Source: an uncultured bacterium (GTDB taxonomy: Bacteria > Bacillota > Clostridia > Lachnospirales > Lachnospiraceae). Taken from it: a stretch of 13,145 nt of DNA. How positions within the stretch are numbered: position 1 is the first letter of the stretch; each line of letters opens with the position of its first letter. This document shows positions 1-8,132 of the stretch, piece after piece. The notes beneath the pieces were generated by a model. That model saw only the letters and a program-made list of their open reading frames with translations, did not search any database and was not told the DNA's origin. The stretch lies in NCBI GenBank assembly GCA_947088515.1, contig CAMUHA010000085.1, positions 1 to 13,145 of the forward strand. The letters run 5' to 3'. The position numbers and the translations under genes were made by a program.

Positions 1-3000
1 ATCACTCTGGTATTAGAGCGGTAGCCAAATTTATCCACAGCTGTCACCTCATAGGTCATTACCCTGTTGTTTATAGTTGACACATAGTCTTTATAGCTGG
101 TTTCTGTGGAAAAACCAATAACCTGGCGTACCGGTTTACCATTCTCGTATTGGTACCGGGCAATTTCATATCCCAGAATCACTTCCGGATTTGCCGTACA
201 CTGAATGGAAATTTCCACTTCATTCGGCGTCTTCTTATTGACCTGTATACTGCTTCCTGCGCCAATAACCTCACTGTCCTTTACAGAGCCGGTAATGCCA
301 TGCTCCATTTCATATACTCTTGCATCATCTGTCAGGTAATACAATGCACGCTCTTCCTTCGGGAACTGTCTGGCATAGCTGTAAGTTTCCCCATCAGGCA
401 TCAAGCCCCAGCGTTCAAAAAATTCTGTCAGATCCTTTCCTGCCGCTGCACATGCAAGGCGCATAATGTTCTGGTCGCTATCACTTCCAAGCCTTAAGCC
501 GCCTGGCGCTAATGCCGTATTTCTGCTGTAGCTGTCCACTCTCGCATAGAACAGATTGTCATGCTGGGCCTGATAGCTGTCATAGGTCTTAAAATTATAC
601 CCTCTGTCATATGCCAGATGCAGCTGCCAGTACATAGCAAGATGGACAAATACATTGGAAGGCTTCCCAATTGTATTGGATGTTACCTTTTTATATACAT
701 CTTCATATTTAAAGCGGACCGTATCATTGCTGTCTCTTGATTTTTCAAGCTGGGCAAAGTAATTGTTAGTCACTTCCGCAATCGCGTAGCTTCCCTGGTT
801 AATATTGTGTCCAATCTCATGGGAAATTCCCCAGCCAAAATAGTTTCCGCTGATATACTTGCCCTTTTCGTCAGAAATCACAGGATTGGCTCCAGAAAGC
901 CCTGACACAGAGCCCCATTCAATTCCAATATGGTTCCCGGAAGCATACATAAACGCCCCGGCGAACATTCTCATATACCGGATATTTAAATGCTGGGCGG
1001 GAATCCTGTCTGTTGCAGGTGCGGAGGCCTCACTGCTTAGTCCCTTATGATGATAGAAAAACGCCATCATCTCTTCCATTGCCTGCAGGGACTTATCAAG
1101 CTTCTCCGCCTTTGCTTCCGTTCCGCCGCTGCCAAGTCCTGCCAGAATACGTTCTGCCGATACAGACAGCATCATTTTGTCCATCATAATGTCCGTAGCG
1201 CCCAGAATACAGTTTTGAGCGTCATACTCACGGTTCACCTTGTTGTTTTCCCCTGCTGCCTCGTGTATCTGTTTATGTAAATCTTTTTGTGAAGCCACAT
1301 GCTCTTCCAGCTCCTTCACATAGGCGGTAATCAACTCTTTTCTCTTCTGGGCGTCAGTAATTCCATACAGATTTAGTATTGGTTCTTTTGCACCGCCGCT
1401 TACCCGCACAGCATATCTTTCATTCTCATTATTTCCTGTATATTGGACATAAAGCGCTCCACCACCTTCACAGGCAAGGCTCTGGATAGAAGGTATGGTA
1501 ATTTCATTACGGCCTACTTTTAAAGTGGCAACCTGTGATGCAAAAGCGCCTGCTTCTGCATGGTACTGGGTGGCAATCAGCCTTAATGCAGAATTAGACC
1601 CAGTCTTTAACTGGTTATGTCCCACATAAATTACAAGCTGTTCTCCTTCATAGGCTGTAACTCCCAAAGGCTGCCATGCGTTCAGTCCGCTAAAACCAAG
1701 ATGTCCGTCTTTCGCTGCCGTTATCTTTGTATTAATCTGGATAATATCCCGCAAATCGGAGGTAAGCAGTCCTCTGGCATTGTCCAGCTCTCTTTGCAGC
1801 ACTACTCTCTCCGGATGGTATTCCCCGCTCTTTTCATCTACCGTATCCAGACGTTTTTGCAGGGCATTAATTGTCTCCTCTGTAACACCTTCTTTTAAAG
1901 AAGCATGCAGGTCATCTGCATACAGGGCAAGAATCTCATCCTCCAGACTGTCATAGTGATAAAAATTCACTTCGGATATTTCAATATCACGCAGTCCATA
2001 GCTTCTCGCAAAGCCAAGTTTCACCTTGTTAGTTGTAATCGGCTCTGCAAGTTTGATTAAGTAATAATTTCTTCCCTTTCCATCCGGCCGCTGCAAAACA
2101 GATACGTTCTGTGCATAAACACCGTCAGGATGCTCTTTGTCATAATAGTAAACGGATACCTTACCATAAGATGCTATTTCTTCCGGTTCTGCAAAAGTAA
2201 TATAACTCATCTGGTAGTAATCATCCAGCGTAAATGTGAGTCCTTTATTAAGCCCCACATACTCCGCTCCGTCATCCCAGTCTAATATCTGGTAATAAGA
2301 GCCAAAATCTTTGTCCACTACTCCTAATGCGCCAGTGTTGTCTTTATCCAGAGGGCTTCCCTCCATCTTGCCCCTTCCATGGGTTACGTTTACAATATGG
2401 GCGCTTACTTTTCCCTTTCCGTTAGAGACATTAATCAGTTTATAATTAGGCATTTGGGCCGGATTAATACTAATGGTCTGCACTTCGGAATGAATGGAAG
2501 GTTTGCTTTCTCCCAACTCGTTTACTCCGGTTACATAAACCTCGTATTTGGTCTGGTCCTTCAGTTCCTTAATCTGGTACTGGTTCTGTGCCACACCTTC
2601 AATTTTATGGAAAGAGCTTTCCCCGGCTTCTTTATAGTAAACATTGTATGAATCGGTATCCTTCATATCCTTCCAGCTCATCTGGATACTGCGGTATCTT
2701 CCTATCGCCTTAAGGTTATCTGGCGGGTCCGGCTCCTTGCTGACCCTTGGCACCGCTACCTTTGACTCGCTAAAGGGACTTTTCCATGTACCGTTTACCG
2801 AACGCACCCTCACTTCATAGGTATCGCCGTTTACCAGTTTATCCTTTTTAAAAGACTTTATTTCCAGTTTGTTGGAGGCGGCACGCACAATTTCCGGCGT
2901 ATCGTTCCCATGACTGACCTCCACCTCATAAGCAGTTACATTTACCTCCTGTCCCCAGGTAAGGGTGAACGCCTTATCTTCATTGGTAACAAAAAGGTCT

Positions 3001-4637
3001 TTGGGTATGTTCATTTCCGGTTCTGGAATCCGTTTTTCCATGTCATTTAAAAATTCTACTTTGGTGATTTCAGCCAGACTCCCATTATTTTCCATTCCGG
3101 TAATTCTGATAGATATCTTCTTAACCGCCACCTGTTTTCCCAGATTTATAGTCAGCTGGTCTTTCCTTCCCCCATCATCCAAAGACAGGGCACGTGTGTT
3201 AGATACCACACTGCCATTTACAATCTGTCTGATGTCCGGGCCGGCGCTGCCATCGGTTTCCAGAATTATCTCACCGTTTGCTATTACTCCCTGTCCCGTG
3301 GAGATTTTAATCTGTTCTACCAGCGTACCTGTCTGTGTCTGTTCTCCTTTCTGGAGATTAAAGCCGAACTCCACCGGCGCATCCTCAGAAATCGGTTTTC
3401 CGTCTTTATTTTTAAACTTTACCGTACCATTACTTCCTGACAACAGTTTATCTAAGTCTCCCTCTGCCATTGTGTTGTCACCGTTTACGTTCACTTGTAT
3501 TGCACTGGAAGATATGGCGCTGGTCAGTGACGCACTGGTATCAATCCTGTTTTGTTCATTACCGCTTTCTGTCTGTATCTTCTTTGTATGGCCATTGGCA
3601 TAAAGCTGCAGGTCAACAAGGTCGGTTTTTCCGTCTCCATTCAGGTCCGTGCCACCGTTCCCCTGTCCGCTTATGGCCGCTATGATAGCATTCTTATCAT
3701 CTTCATTAATTGCACCGTCTCCATTGGCATCGCCAATCAGCATGACTCCCGGATGGTTACTGGCGCTTGTATAGGAAATACCAGGCAAGTCTACAAAGCC
3801 TGTATAGATTTCCGCAGTCTTTACCTCTCCCTCATTGACTTGAATATCCTGCCTGAAAGTAAGAAAGCCTGATGCTGATACCTCCAGACGGTAGGCCCCT
3901 GCTTCCAGATTTTCAAACACAGTTATATGCTTATCCGGGGATTCTTTTTGCGGATTATCCTCAAGGACGATACTTTCCTTTTTTACTTCTGCACCATCTT
4001 TTTTGATAACTATATTAAAAGTTTTTTTAACAGGAAGTGTATTTTTTAAAATCACTTCCATTCCGCCTGTGGGATGTTCTGGTGCACAATTGTCATTCCA
4101 CCCTGCCCCAGAAAGCTTATTAGAGGCATCTGGGGAAACTGACGGCGAAGGGCTTTCTGATGGTGTGGGACTCACTGAAGGGGAAACGTCTGCCCCTGCC
4201 GGACTTCCCGTCGGTGACGGGCTTATCGCGGAAGGCGTGGGACTGCCCGCAGCCGGACTTGCCGTTGGCGATGGGCTGTTAGCCGCAGGCGTTACCGTTG
4301 GGGAAGGTTTTTCACCTGCCGGAGTCTGTGATGGCGCCGGATTGTCTCCTGACGGTATACTTGTAGGAACCGGGCTTTCTATTGCGGTTGTTGCAGTAGG
4401 CGCAGGACTTGCCGACTGCTGTGCCCCTCCCACTTCAGAAGTCGCCAAAGGGGAAGGGCTGCCTTCCGTATTTCCCTGGTCTGCCGCTGTTCTTTGTCCA
4501 TTCTTCTCTCTGTCTGAATCTGCATCCTCATTCTGCACACTGTCCGGTAAATTTGACTTTACCTCCGCTGCTCTGACGGGAAACGTGCACATCGCAATCA
4601 TGCAAAATGCCATCAGCCAGGCTGTCATTCGTTTCAT
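1..4637 (-). CDS. Secreted multidomain M60-like zinc metalloprotease with dockerin (3' end outside window)
   Basis: Seen: an open frame of 1545 codons running off the left edge. The start at 4637 gives MKRMTAWLMAF and has AAGGAG (4650-4645) 7 nt upstream; a nearer ATG at 4641 is out of frame. Domains in order: signal peptide (about 1-23, cleavage near VRA-AEV); Pro/Ser/Thr linker (about 58-171); a CnaB/carboxypeptidase-regulatory-like region (about 193-280); a dockerin with two Ca-binding loops, D303-D314 (DANGDGAINEDD) and D331-D342 (DLNGDGKTDLVD); a galactose-binding-like stretch; two Fn3-like domains (about 540-630 and 635-720); a second beta-sandwich region (about 730-893); and the protease domain (about 1210-1410). 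The active site is HEIGH at 1273-1277 with a downstream Glu1288, matching the HEXXH-X(8-28)-E pattern of M60-like peptidases. A further Fn3-like segment follows from about 1460. Family knowledge: M60-like enzymes with carbohydrate-binding modules cleave mucin-type glycoproteins outside the cell. Inferred: a secreted mucin- or glycoprotein-degrading protease. It appears separate from the upstream ABC operon because a terminator lies between them. Confidence 0.9.
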   Translation of the reverse strand, partial: MKRMTAWLMAFCMIAMCTFPVRAAEVKSNLPDSVQNEDADSDREKNGQRTAADQGNTEGSPSPLATSEVGGAQQSASPAPTATTAIESPVPTSIPSGDNPAPSQTPAGEKPSPTVTPAANSPSPTASPAAGSPTPSAISPSPTGSPAGADVSPSVSPTPSESPSPSVSPDASNKLSGAGWNDNCAPEHPTGGMEVILKNTLPVKKTFNIVIKKDGAEVKKESIVLEDNPQKESPDKHITVFENLEAGAYRLEVSASGFLTFRQDIQVNEGEVKTAEIYTGFVDLPGISYTSASNHPGVMLIGDANGDGAINEDDKNAIIAAISGQGNGGTDLNGDGKTDLVDLQLYANGHTKKIQTESGNEQNRIDTSASLTSAISSSAIQVNVNGDNTMAEGDLDKLLSGSNGTVKFKNKDGKPISEDAPVEFGFNLQKGEQTQTGTLVEQIKISTGQGVIANGEIILETDGSAGPDIRQIVNGSVVSNTRALSLDDGGRKDQLTINLGKQVAVKKISIRITGMENNGSLAEITKVEFLNDMEKRIPEPEMNIPKDLFVTNEDKAFTLTWGQEVNVTAYEVEVSHGNDTPEIVRAASNKLEIKSFKKDKLVNGDTYEVRVRSVNGTWKSPFSESKVAVPRVSKEPDPPDNLKAIGRYRSIQMSWKDMKDTDSYNVYYKEAGESSFHKIEGVAQNQYQIKELKDQTKYEVYVTGVNELGESKPSIHSEVQTISINPAQMPNYKLINVSNGKGKVSAHIVNVTHGRGKMEGSPLDKDNTGALGVVDKDFGSYYQILDWDDGAEYVGLNKGLTFTLDDYYQMSYITFAEPEEIASYGKVSVYYYDKEHPDGVYAQNVSVLQRPDGKGRNYYLIKLAEPITTNKVKLGFARSYGLRDIEISEVNFYHYDSLEDEILALYADDLHASLKEGVTEETINALQKRLDTVDEKSGEYHPERVVLQRELDNARGLLTSDLRDIIQINTKITAAKDGHLGFSGLNAWQPLGVTAYEGEQLVIYVGHNQLKTGSNSALRLIATQYHAEAGAFASQVATLKVGRNEITIPSIQSLACEGGGALYVQYTGNNENERYAVRVSGGAKEPILNLYGITDAQKRKELITAYVKELEEHVASQKDLHKQIHEAAGENNKVNREYDAQNCILGATDIMMDKMMLSVSAERILAGLGSGGTEAKAEKLDKSLQAMEEMMAFFYHHKGLSSEASAPATDRIPAQHLNIRYMRMFAGAFMYASGNHIGIEWGSVSGLSGANPVISDEKGKYISGNYFGWGISHEIGHNINQGSYAIAEVTNNYFAQLEKSRDSNDTVRFKYEDVYKKVTSNTIGKPSNVFVHLAMYWQLHLAYDRGYNFKTYDSYQAQHDNLFYARVDSYSRNTALAPGGLRLGSDSDQNIMRLACAAAGKDLTEFFERWGLMPDGETYSYARQFPKEERALYYLTDDARVYEMEHGITGSVKDSEVIGAGSSIQVNKKTPNEVEISIQCTANPEVILGYEIARYQYENGKPVRQVIGFSTETSYKDYVSTINNRVMTYEVTAVDKFGYRSNTRV
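4125..4465 (-). repeat. Imperfect Pro/Ser/Thr-coding repeats (linker of the M60-like protease)
   Basis: Within the protease gene, about 110 codons encode a low-complexity chain of short units such as SPSPT, SPTPS, TASPAAG and SPSVSP. At the DNA level this gives imperfect direct repeats of about 12-40 bp (recurring gacttgccg/gggctt-type blocks on the plus strand). Such linkers usually separate an N-terminal secretion or anchoring part from catalytic modules and are often O-glycosylated. The unit number may vary between strains. Confidence 0.8.
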
Positions 4638-4783
4638 ACATCTTCTCCTTTTCTTTCAAGTATTTCTTTATCGCATTAAAAGGCGGTTTTTATTGGGTGT
4701 GAACATGGAACCGGCCCGTAAACCACTTATATCTTCCAGAAAAGCGCTGCTGTGTCACTTGCCGCCCGCTTTAGAAAAAAGTA
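4638..4783 (-). promoter_or_regulatory. Leader and promoter region of the M60-like protease gene
   Basis: This 146-bp stretch lies between the terminator and the protease start and must hold its promoter unless transcription reads through. The ribosome binding site AAGGAG is at 4650-4645. A candidate -35 GTGACA (4757-4752, minus strand) is present, but the only -10-like words after it (AAGATA/GATATA near 4735-4730) are poor or badly spaced, so no promoter is called firmly. An inverted repeat AAAGCG (4741-4746) / CGCTTT (4767-4772) with a 20-nt centre lies over this area and could be an operator or a weak hairpin. No small gene was recognised. Confidence 0.4.
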
Positions 4784-4804
4784 AGGGAGCATCTAATGCT
4801 CCCT
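4784..4804 (-). terminator. Hairpin terminator, probably for the ABC transporter operon
   Basis: A perfect 9-bp stem AGGGAGCAT / ATGCTCCCT with a 3-nt loop. Read on the minus strand it is followed by ttacTTTTTTc, a good intrinsic terminator tail. It lies about 200 nt downstream of the last transporter gene and before the protease gene, so it should separate the two transcription units. On the plus strand a T-run (4810-4814) also follows after a few bases, so it may act in both directions, although no plus-strand gene ends here. Confidence 0.8.
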
Positions 4805-5007
4805 CAGAGTTTTTAAATTTCTGCCATATGGCGGAACTTTCCTGAAGATATTAACCGTTATTTATCTGCTTACATTATATGCAACTCATTTCCAAATTTC
4901 AACAGGAATTTTTAATTTTATTAATTTTTGTTTTTAATTTCCTCTTCTTCTTTTTCTGGTAAAAATGTAGACGTAATGGAATACTCTAAAGATTCATAAA
5001 CCAAATA
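4805..5007. other. AT-rich gap downstream of the ABC operon, with an in-frame open extension
   Basis: About 200 bp between the second permease stop and the terminator. No independent gene with a start and ribosome binding site was found. The first 28 codons after the permease TGA (5007-4924, minus strand) stay open in the permease frame, then end at TAA (4923-4921). They would encode an acidic/basic tail that includes LPEKEEEEIKNKN. The rest (4805-4920) is AT-rich with no recognised signal. Confidence 0.4.
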
Positions 5008-6201
5008 TCAGACACGTAATTTTTGCCTGGATAACCAATTTTTCCGTCCTGCATTTTCCGGCATTTTCCCATGCAGACACCATATAGCCATTACAATCAT
5101 TCCAATTGATAACATTAATGCAACTATTGGACACCATACAATACTGTCAAAGGTTTTTCCGGCAAATCTGTATATTTCATTCCTATTATAAAAATCAATA
5201 CTGGCTGCCAGTCTTAACGGCATAAAATTAGCAAACATATGATCGACCTCAAAACTCATCATCTGGTCCATAATCAGCAACAATCCCCAATAAAAGCAAA
5301 TTGCCGCAATTCCTGCCATTATCCGCTCCAGTATAACGGAAAGCAATATTGTAAATGAAACTATAAAAATAAGCGCCACATACCCACGCAGACAAGTCCA
5401 TATAAATTGCTGCACATATGAAATATGAAATACAGAAAAGAAAGTGTCCTCACTACTTTGTATATATTCACCTGCTCCTGAAAATCCAAATGGCATCATT
5501 TTAACAAAAAAACAGAGAAGAACTGCCAAAAAATATAATATACTTCCTATTATATACGCTGTAATGATTCTTGCTATATCCAGCTGTTTTTTTCCTTTCA
5601 TGGCAGAGCGGCTAAGTTCTTGCATTCCCGTTTGGGTTTCATTTGCGAAAAGAGGCGGAATTATAATGGATATCATAACCAATATAATGGCAATAGAACT
5701 GCCAATGTCCCGATTCAACACTTTCCAGCCTTCTGAAAAACCTACCGTAAGACTGGTAAGCTTTTCCGCTTCCTTCATAAATCTTTTTTTTTCACTTTCC
5801 GTATAATTTATATTGATGTTTTCGTCCAGCCTGCGCTTTATTATCCTTAAACGATTTTCAAAAAACAAGTGGATTTCTCCGTCCGACAGCTCTCTAACAG
5901 TCTTATCCTGATAGTCCAACGCCACTAGCTTTTCTATATTTGTTTCATCCACAAAGACCGCTTCCTCCAGTCTCTTAAGTATTACGATTGCTTCTTCAAT
6001 GCTCCTGTTCATTGCATTTTCCAATCCATGCTTTAGATTTTCCCTCCCACTTGCCACAATCCCGCCTTCCTCCCACAGTTCATAACTCTTTACTGCCTGA
6101 TAGCTGCTGCTTATGGATAACAGGATAACAACTGCAAAAAATACTATCGACATTTGTGATTTTAAAACCCGCTTGCTTTCTACCTTAATAATATCTTTCA
6201 C
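5008..6201 (-). CDS. ABC-2-type transporter permease (second permease)
   Basis: Membrane-spanning half of an ABC transporter, working with the ATPase encoded upstream. Seen: 397 residues, counting from the GTG at 6201. One N-terminal membrane segment (about 18-36) is followed by a charged, mostly helical extracytoplasmic stretch (about 37-165). A membrane block follows with segments near 168-186, 212-234, 273-292, 296-312 and close to the C-terminus. NETQTGMQELSRSAMKGKK after the second segment matches the ABC-2 pattern in which an E-x-G-x-x-E-L-x-x-S loop precedes the remaining helices. Start choice: a GTG at 6213 directly follows the upstream stop but has no ribosome binding site, whereas AGGTGG lies 8 nt before the GTG at 6201. 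The gap to the first permease is 12 nt, so the two are co-translated partners and probably form a heterodimer. The substrate is unknown; related operons handle antimicrobial peptides or envelope-active compounds. The TGA stop is followed by an open in-frame stretch of 28 codons. Confidence 0.85.
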   Translation of the reverse strand: MKDIIKVESKRVLKSQMSIVFFAVVILLSISSSYQAVKSYELWEEGGIVASGRENLKHGLENAMNRSIEEAIVILKRLEEAVFVDETNIEKLVALDYQDKTVRELSDGEIHLFFENRLRIIKRRLDENININYTESEKKRFMKEAEKLTSLTVGFSEGWKVLNRDIGSSIAIILVMISIIIPPLFANETQTGMQELSRSAMKGKKQLDIARIITAYIIGSILYFLAVLLCFFVKMMPFGFSGAGEYIQSSEDTFFSVFHISYVQQFIWTCLRGYVALIFIVSFTILLSVILERIMAGIAAICFYWGLLLIMDQMMSFEVDHMFANFMPLRLAASIDFYNRNEIYRFAGKTFDSIVWCPIVALMLSIGMIVMAIWCLHGKMPENAGRKNWLSRQKLRV

Positions 6202-6213
6202 AATCTTCACCAC

Positions 6214-7440
6214 CTAGTTAATAAAATATTTTTTATCTCTCTTTCCCAATAGGTAAGCAAGTATGCCAATATAAGCTGCTGACAGCAGTAATGCCTCAAT
6301 AATATAGGGCGCAATCAGCCTCCCTACAAAGAAAAAAACATTTACCACTGCATCACTGCCAAACTGATTCGGATAAAATAATTTTATCTGACTATATGTG
6401 TCAGATAGTTTTACCAAAGCGCCAGCCACTAATATCGAAAACATTGCTGCTATTTTGGAATTTCTAAATAAACACGACAGCAACATGGCAAAATTGGCAA
6501 ATACCAAAATGCCTGACAGCCCTCCAACAATTTTAAATACCATTCCTGCGCCAATACTGATATTAAAAATACAACTAAACCAATACGTTTGTGCCGATGC
6601 CCCAAACCCTCCAAAAGTGGCAACTGCCCCATGCTCTGCCAGCAATACGATGACAAAGATCAGGTAAGCAGAAGCTGCAAGCAGATTACCCGCAATCCAT
6701 CTTGCCCGAAAGTCCTTTTCTCTTCCTTTTGCAGATGATAAGGTCAGTTCGTTTATCCCACTTGGACTGTCTTTTGCATAAACACAGGAAAGCGCAAAAG
6801 CACATACCACATAGAATAACGGGTATTCTATATCAAACCAGTTCATGAAATTTGAAATCCCCTGAAAGTAAGCAATATTGACAGGAGTATCCATTCCTGC
6901 AATCTTTTGGTCCAGCGCTTCCCTCTGGGAAGCTGAAAATTTCATCAGACCGGCATGCTGATTTTCATACATAATCTGTTCTTTTACTGCTTCCTTGTAC
7001 TTCTGGTAAAATTTCTCCTCTGAATCCAGAAAGTCGTACTCCAGTCCTATCTTGTCATTTCCATTAGACATATAGTAGGAATAATAAGCATAGTTAATAA
7101 AATAATTTGGATACATATATTTTGTCATACCTCCGGTCCCCAAAAATCCCCTGTGTTCATCTAAATACTGCTTATCTGTACTGTTCTTATATTGTACTTT
7201 CAACTTCTGCAGGTATGTATCATCTACCACGCCTTCAATATCCTTTGACGCCTCCTTTAATACTCTGTAAGCTGACAATCCACTTACTATTTCTCCATCC
7301 GCACCAATTGACCTCCACTGTCCATTCATGTTCAGATAGATAAATGTATGGAGCGTGGAAATTATGCACATTGCTATAACAGCCACAAGACAAACCTGGT
7401 TCCACAATTTCCTGTATTCAAATTTAACCAATGTCCACAT
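6214..7440 (-). CDS. ABC-2-type transporter permease (first permease)
   Basis: Membrane half of the ABC transporter. Seen: 408 residues from the ATG at 7440. An N-terminal helix (16-36) is followed by a large extracytoplasmic domain of about 165 residues (37-205) rich in Tyr, Lys and Glu, then membrane segments near 206-222, 250-269, 298-323, 330-344 and 378-398. The loop SGINELTLSSAKGREKDFRAR (near 227-247) is the usual ABC-2 permease signature after the first helix of the C-terminal block. Start choice: GGAGGAG (7452-7446) lies 5 nt before this ATG. An upstream in-frame ATG at 7482 would overlap the lipoprotein gene and has no such site. The gene follows the lipoprotein stop by 19 nt and is 12 nt ahead of the second permease. 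The two permeases share overall architecture (helix, big outer domain, helix block) but little visible identity, which suggests an asymmetric pair. The large outer domains may bind substrate or the neighbouring lipoprotein; this is inference. Confidence 0.88.
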   Translation of the reverse strand: MWTLVKFEYRKLWNQVCLVAVIAMCIISTLHTFIYLNMNGQWRSIGADGEIVSGLSAYRVLKEASKDIEGVVDDTYLQKLKVQYKNSTDKQYLDEHRGFLGTGGMTKYMYPNYFINYAYYSYYMSNGNDKIGLEYDFLDSEEKFYQKYKEAVKEQIMYENQHAGLMKFSASQREALDQKIAGMDTPVNIAYFQGISNFMNWFDIEYPLFYVVCAFALSCVYAKDSPSGINELTLSSAKGREKDFRARWIAGNLLAASAYLIFVIVLLAEHGAVATFGGFGASAQTYWFSCIFNISIGAGMVFKIVGGLSGILVFANFAMLLSCLFRNSKIAAMFSILVAGALVKLSDTYSQIKLFYPNQFGSDAVVNVFFFVGRLIAPYIIEALLLSAAYIGILAYLLGKRDKKYFIN

Positions 7441-7459
7441 ATATTCTCCTCCGGTTTTT

Positions 7460-8128
7460 CTATTCTTTATAGCTGAATCCATTATGAATCACGTTCCATG
7501 CACTTCCCCTGCCTTCCCGAACAAGAATGAGGTACTGCCATATACCATCTTCATTACAATATTCACACACAAAAATATTGCTGTTATCATATCCTGCCGC
7601 AACTCCTTTTTCCTCCTCCTCATAAATTTCCAATATTCTTGGGTCAATACACATATAAGTAACCATCTTTGTAATTGGTTTGATTCCTAGTGTTTCTGTC
7701 ACATAAATACGTGCAGCAGCATAAGCCTGTGTTACTTCCCTTGTATCAAACTGGCTGGTGTAATATGATTTTGACAAATCAAAAGAATAATTCTCTTCGT
7801 CTGGTGAACCTCCCTCTACCAGGCCATTTGCTTCCCTAATCTCATCTTCCCTTTCCTGCCGGTACCTTTTTAATTCTTCCTCCAGCTCTGCATATGTCTG
7901 TCCCCAAGTCATATTTTCATTGTTTGGGGAAGAAGCTGACTGTATTTCCGTTCCTTTTTGCTGTATATTGTCATAGGGGGGCTCGTGCGCTTCATTGTCA
8001 TTTCTTATTGAAAAGTCCTCCATTTGAACCAGCGTATCTGTTTTCTGCTCCTTTACACTTGTGCATCCTGGCAAAGCCATAACCATCACACACACCATTA
8101 ATACTGCAAGATTTTTCTTGTTTCCCAT
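7460..8128 (-). CDS. Putative lipoprotein of the ABC transporter operon
   Basis: Seen: 222 residues from the ATG at 8128. A short basic N-terminus (MGNKKN) and hydrophobic stretch end in the lipobox LPGC with Cys22, so the protein should be lipid-anchored on the outer face of the membrane. Residues about 25-115 are polar and probably flexible, with an acidic/helical EELEEELKRYRQER segment. The C-terminal half (about 120-222) looks like a compact alpha/beta domain ending in WQYLILVREGRGSAWNVIHNG. No family was recognised with confidence. Start choice: the in-frame GTG at 8143 overlaps the ATPase, whereas GAGGA (8141-8137) sits 8 nt before the ATG at 8128. That site lies inside the last ATPase codons, which suggests translational coupling (gap of 4 nt). 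Its place between ATPase and permeases suggests a substrate-capture, immunity or sensing role at the membrane surface, but this is inference. Confidence 0.75.
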   Translation of the reverse strand: MGNKKNLAVLMVCVMVMALPGCTSVKEQKTDTLVQMEDFSIRNDNEAHEPPYDNIQQKGTEIQSASSPNNENMTWGQTYAELEEELKRYRQEREDEIREANGLVEGGSPDEENYSFDLSKSYYTSQFDTREVTQAYAAARIYVTETLGIKPITKMVTYMCIDPRILEIYEEEEKGVAAGYDNSNIFVCEYCNEDGIWQYLILVREGRGSAWNVIHNGFSYKE

Positions 8129-8132
8129 TTTT

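Noticed and set aside
2965..3603. 212-codon plus-strand open frame
   Set aside because: It is antisense to the dockerin/Fn3 part of the protease gene, whose frame is unbroken and has recognisable domains. No start signal.
4125..4465. CRISPR-like or tandem-repeat array
   Set aside because: The repeats are irregular, in frame and encode a Pro/Ser/Thr linker. There is no constant repeat with unique spacers.
4741..4772. A third response-regulator box (CTGTGTCACTT, 4750-4760) before the protease gene
   Set aside because: Only a single copy without tandem neighbours, and the -10 is not 11 bp away. The short match is likely chance.
4003..4845. 280-codon plus-strand open frame rich in Gly, Glu and Ala
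   Set aside because: It is the antisense shadow of the Pro/Ser/Thr linker and signal peptide of the minus-strand protease. It has no ribosome binding site and its composition follows from the complementary repeats.
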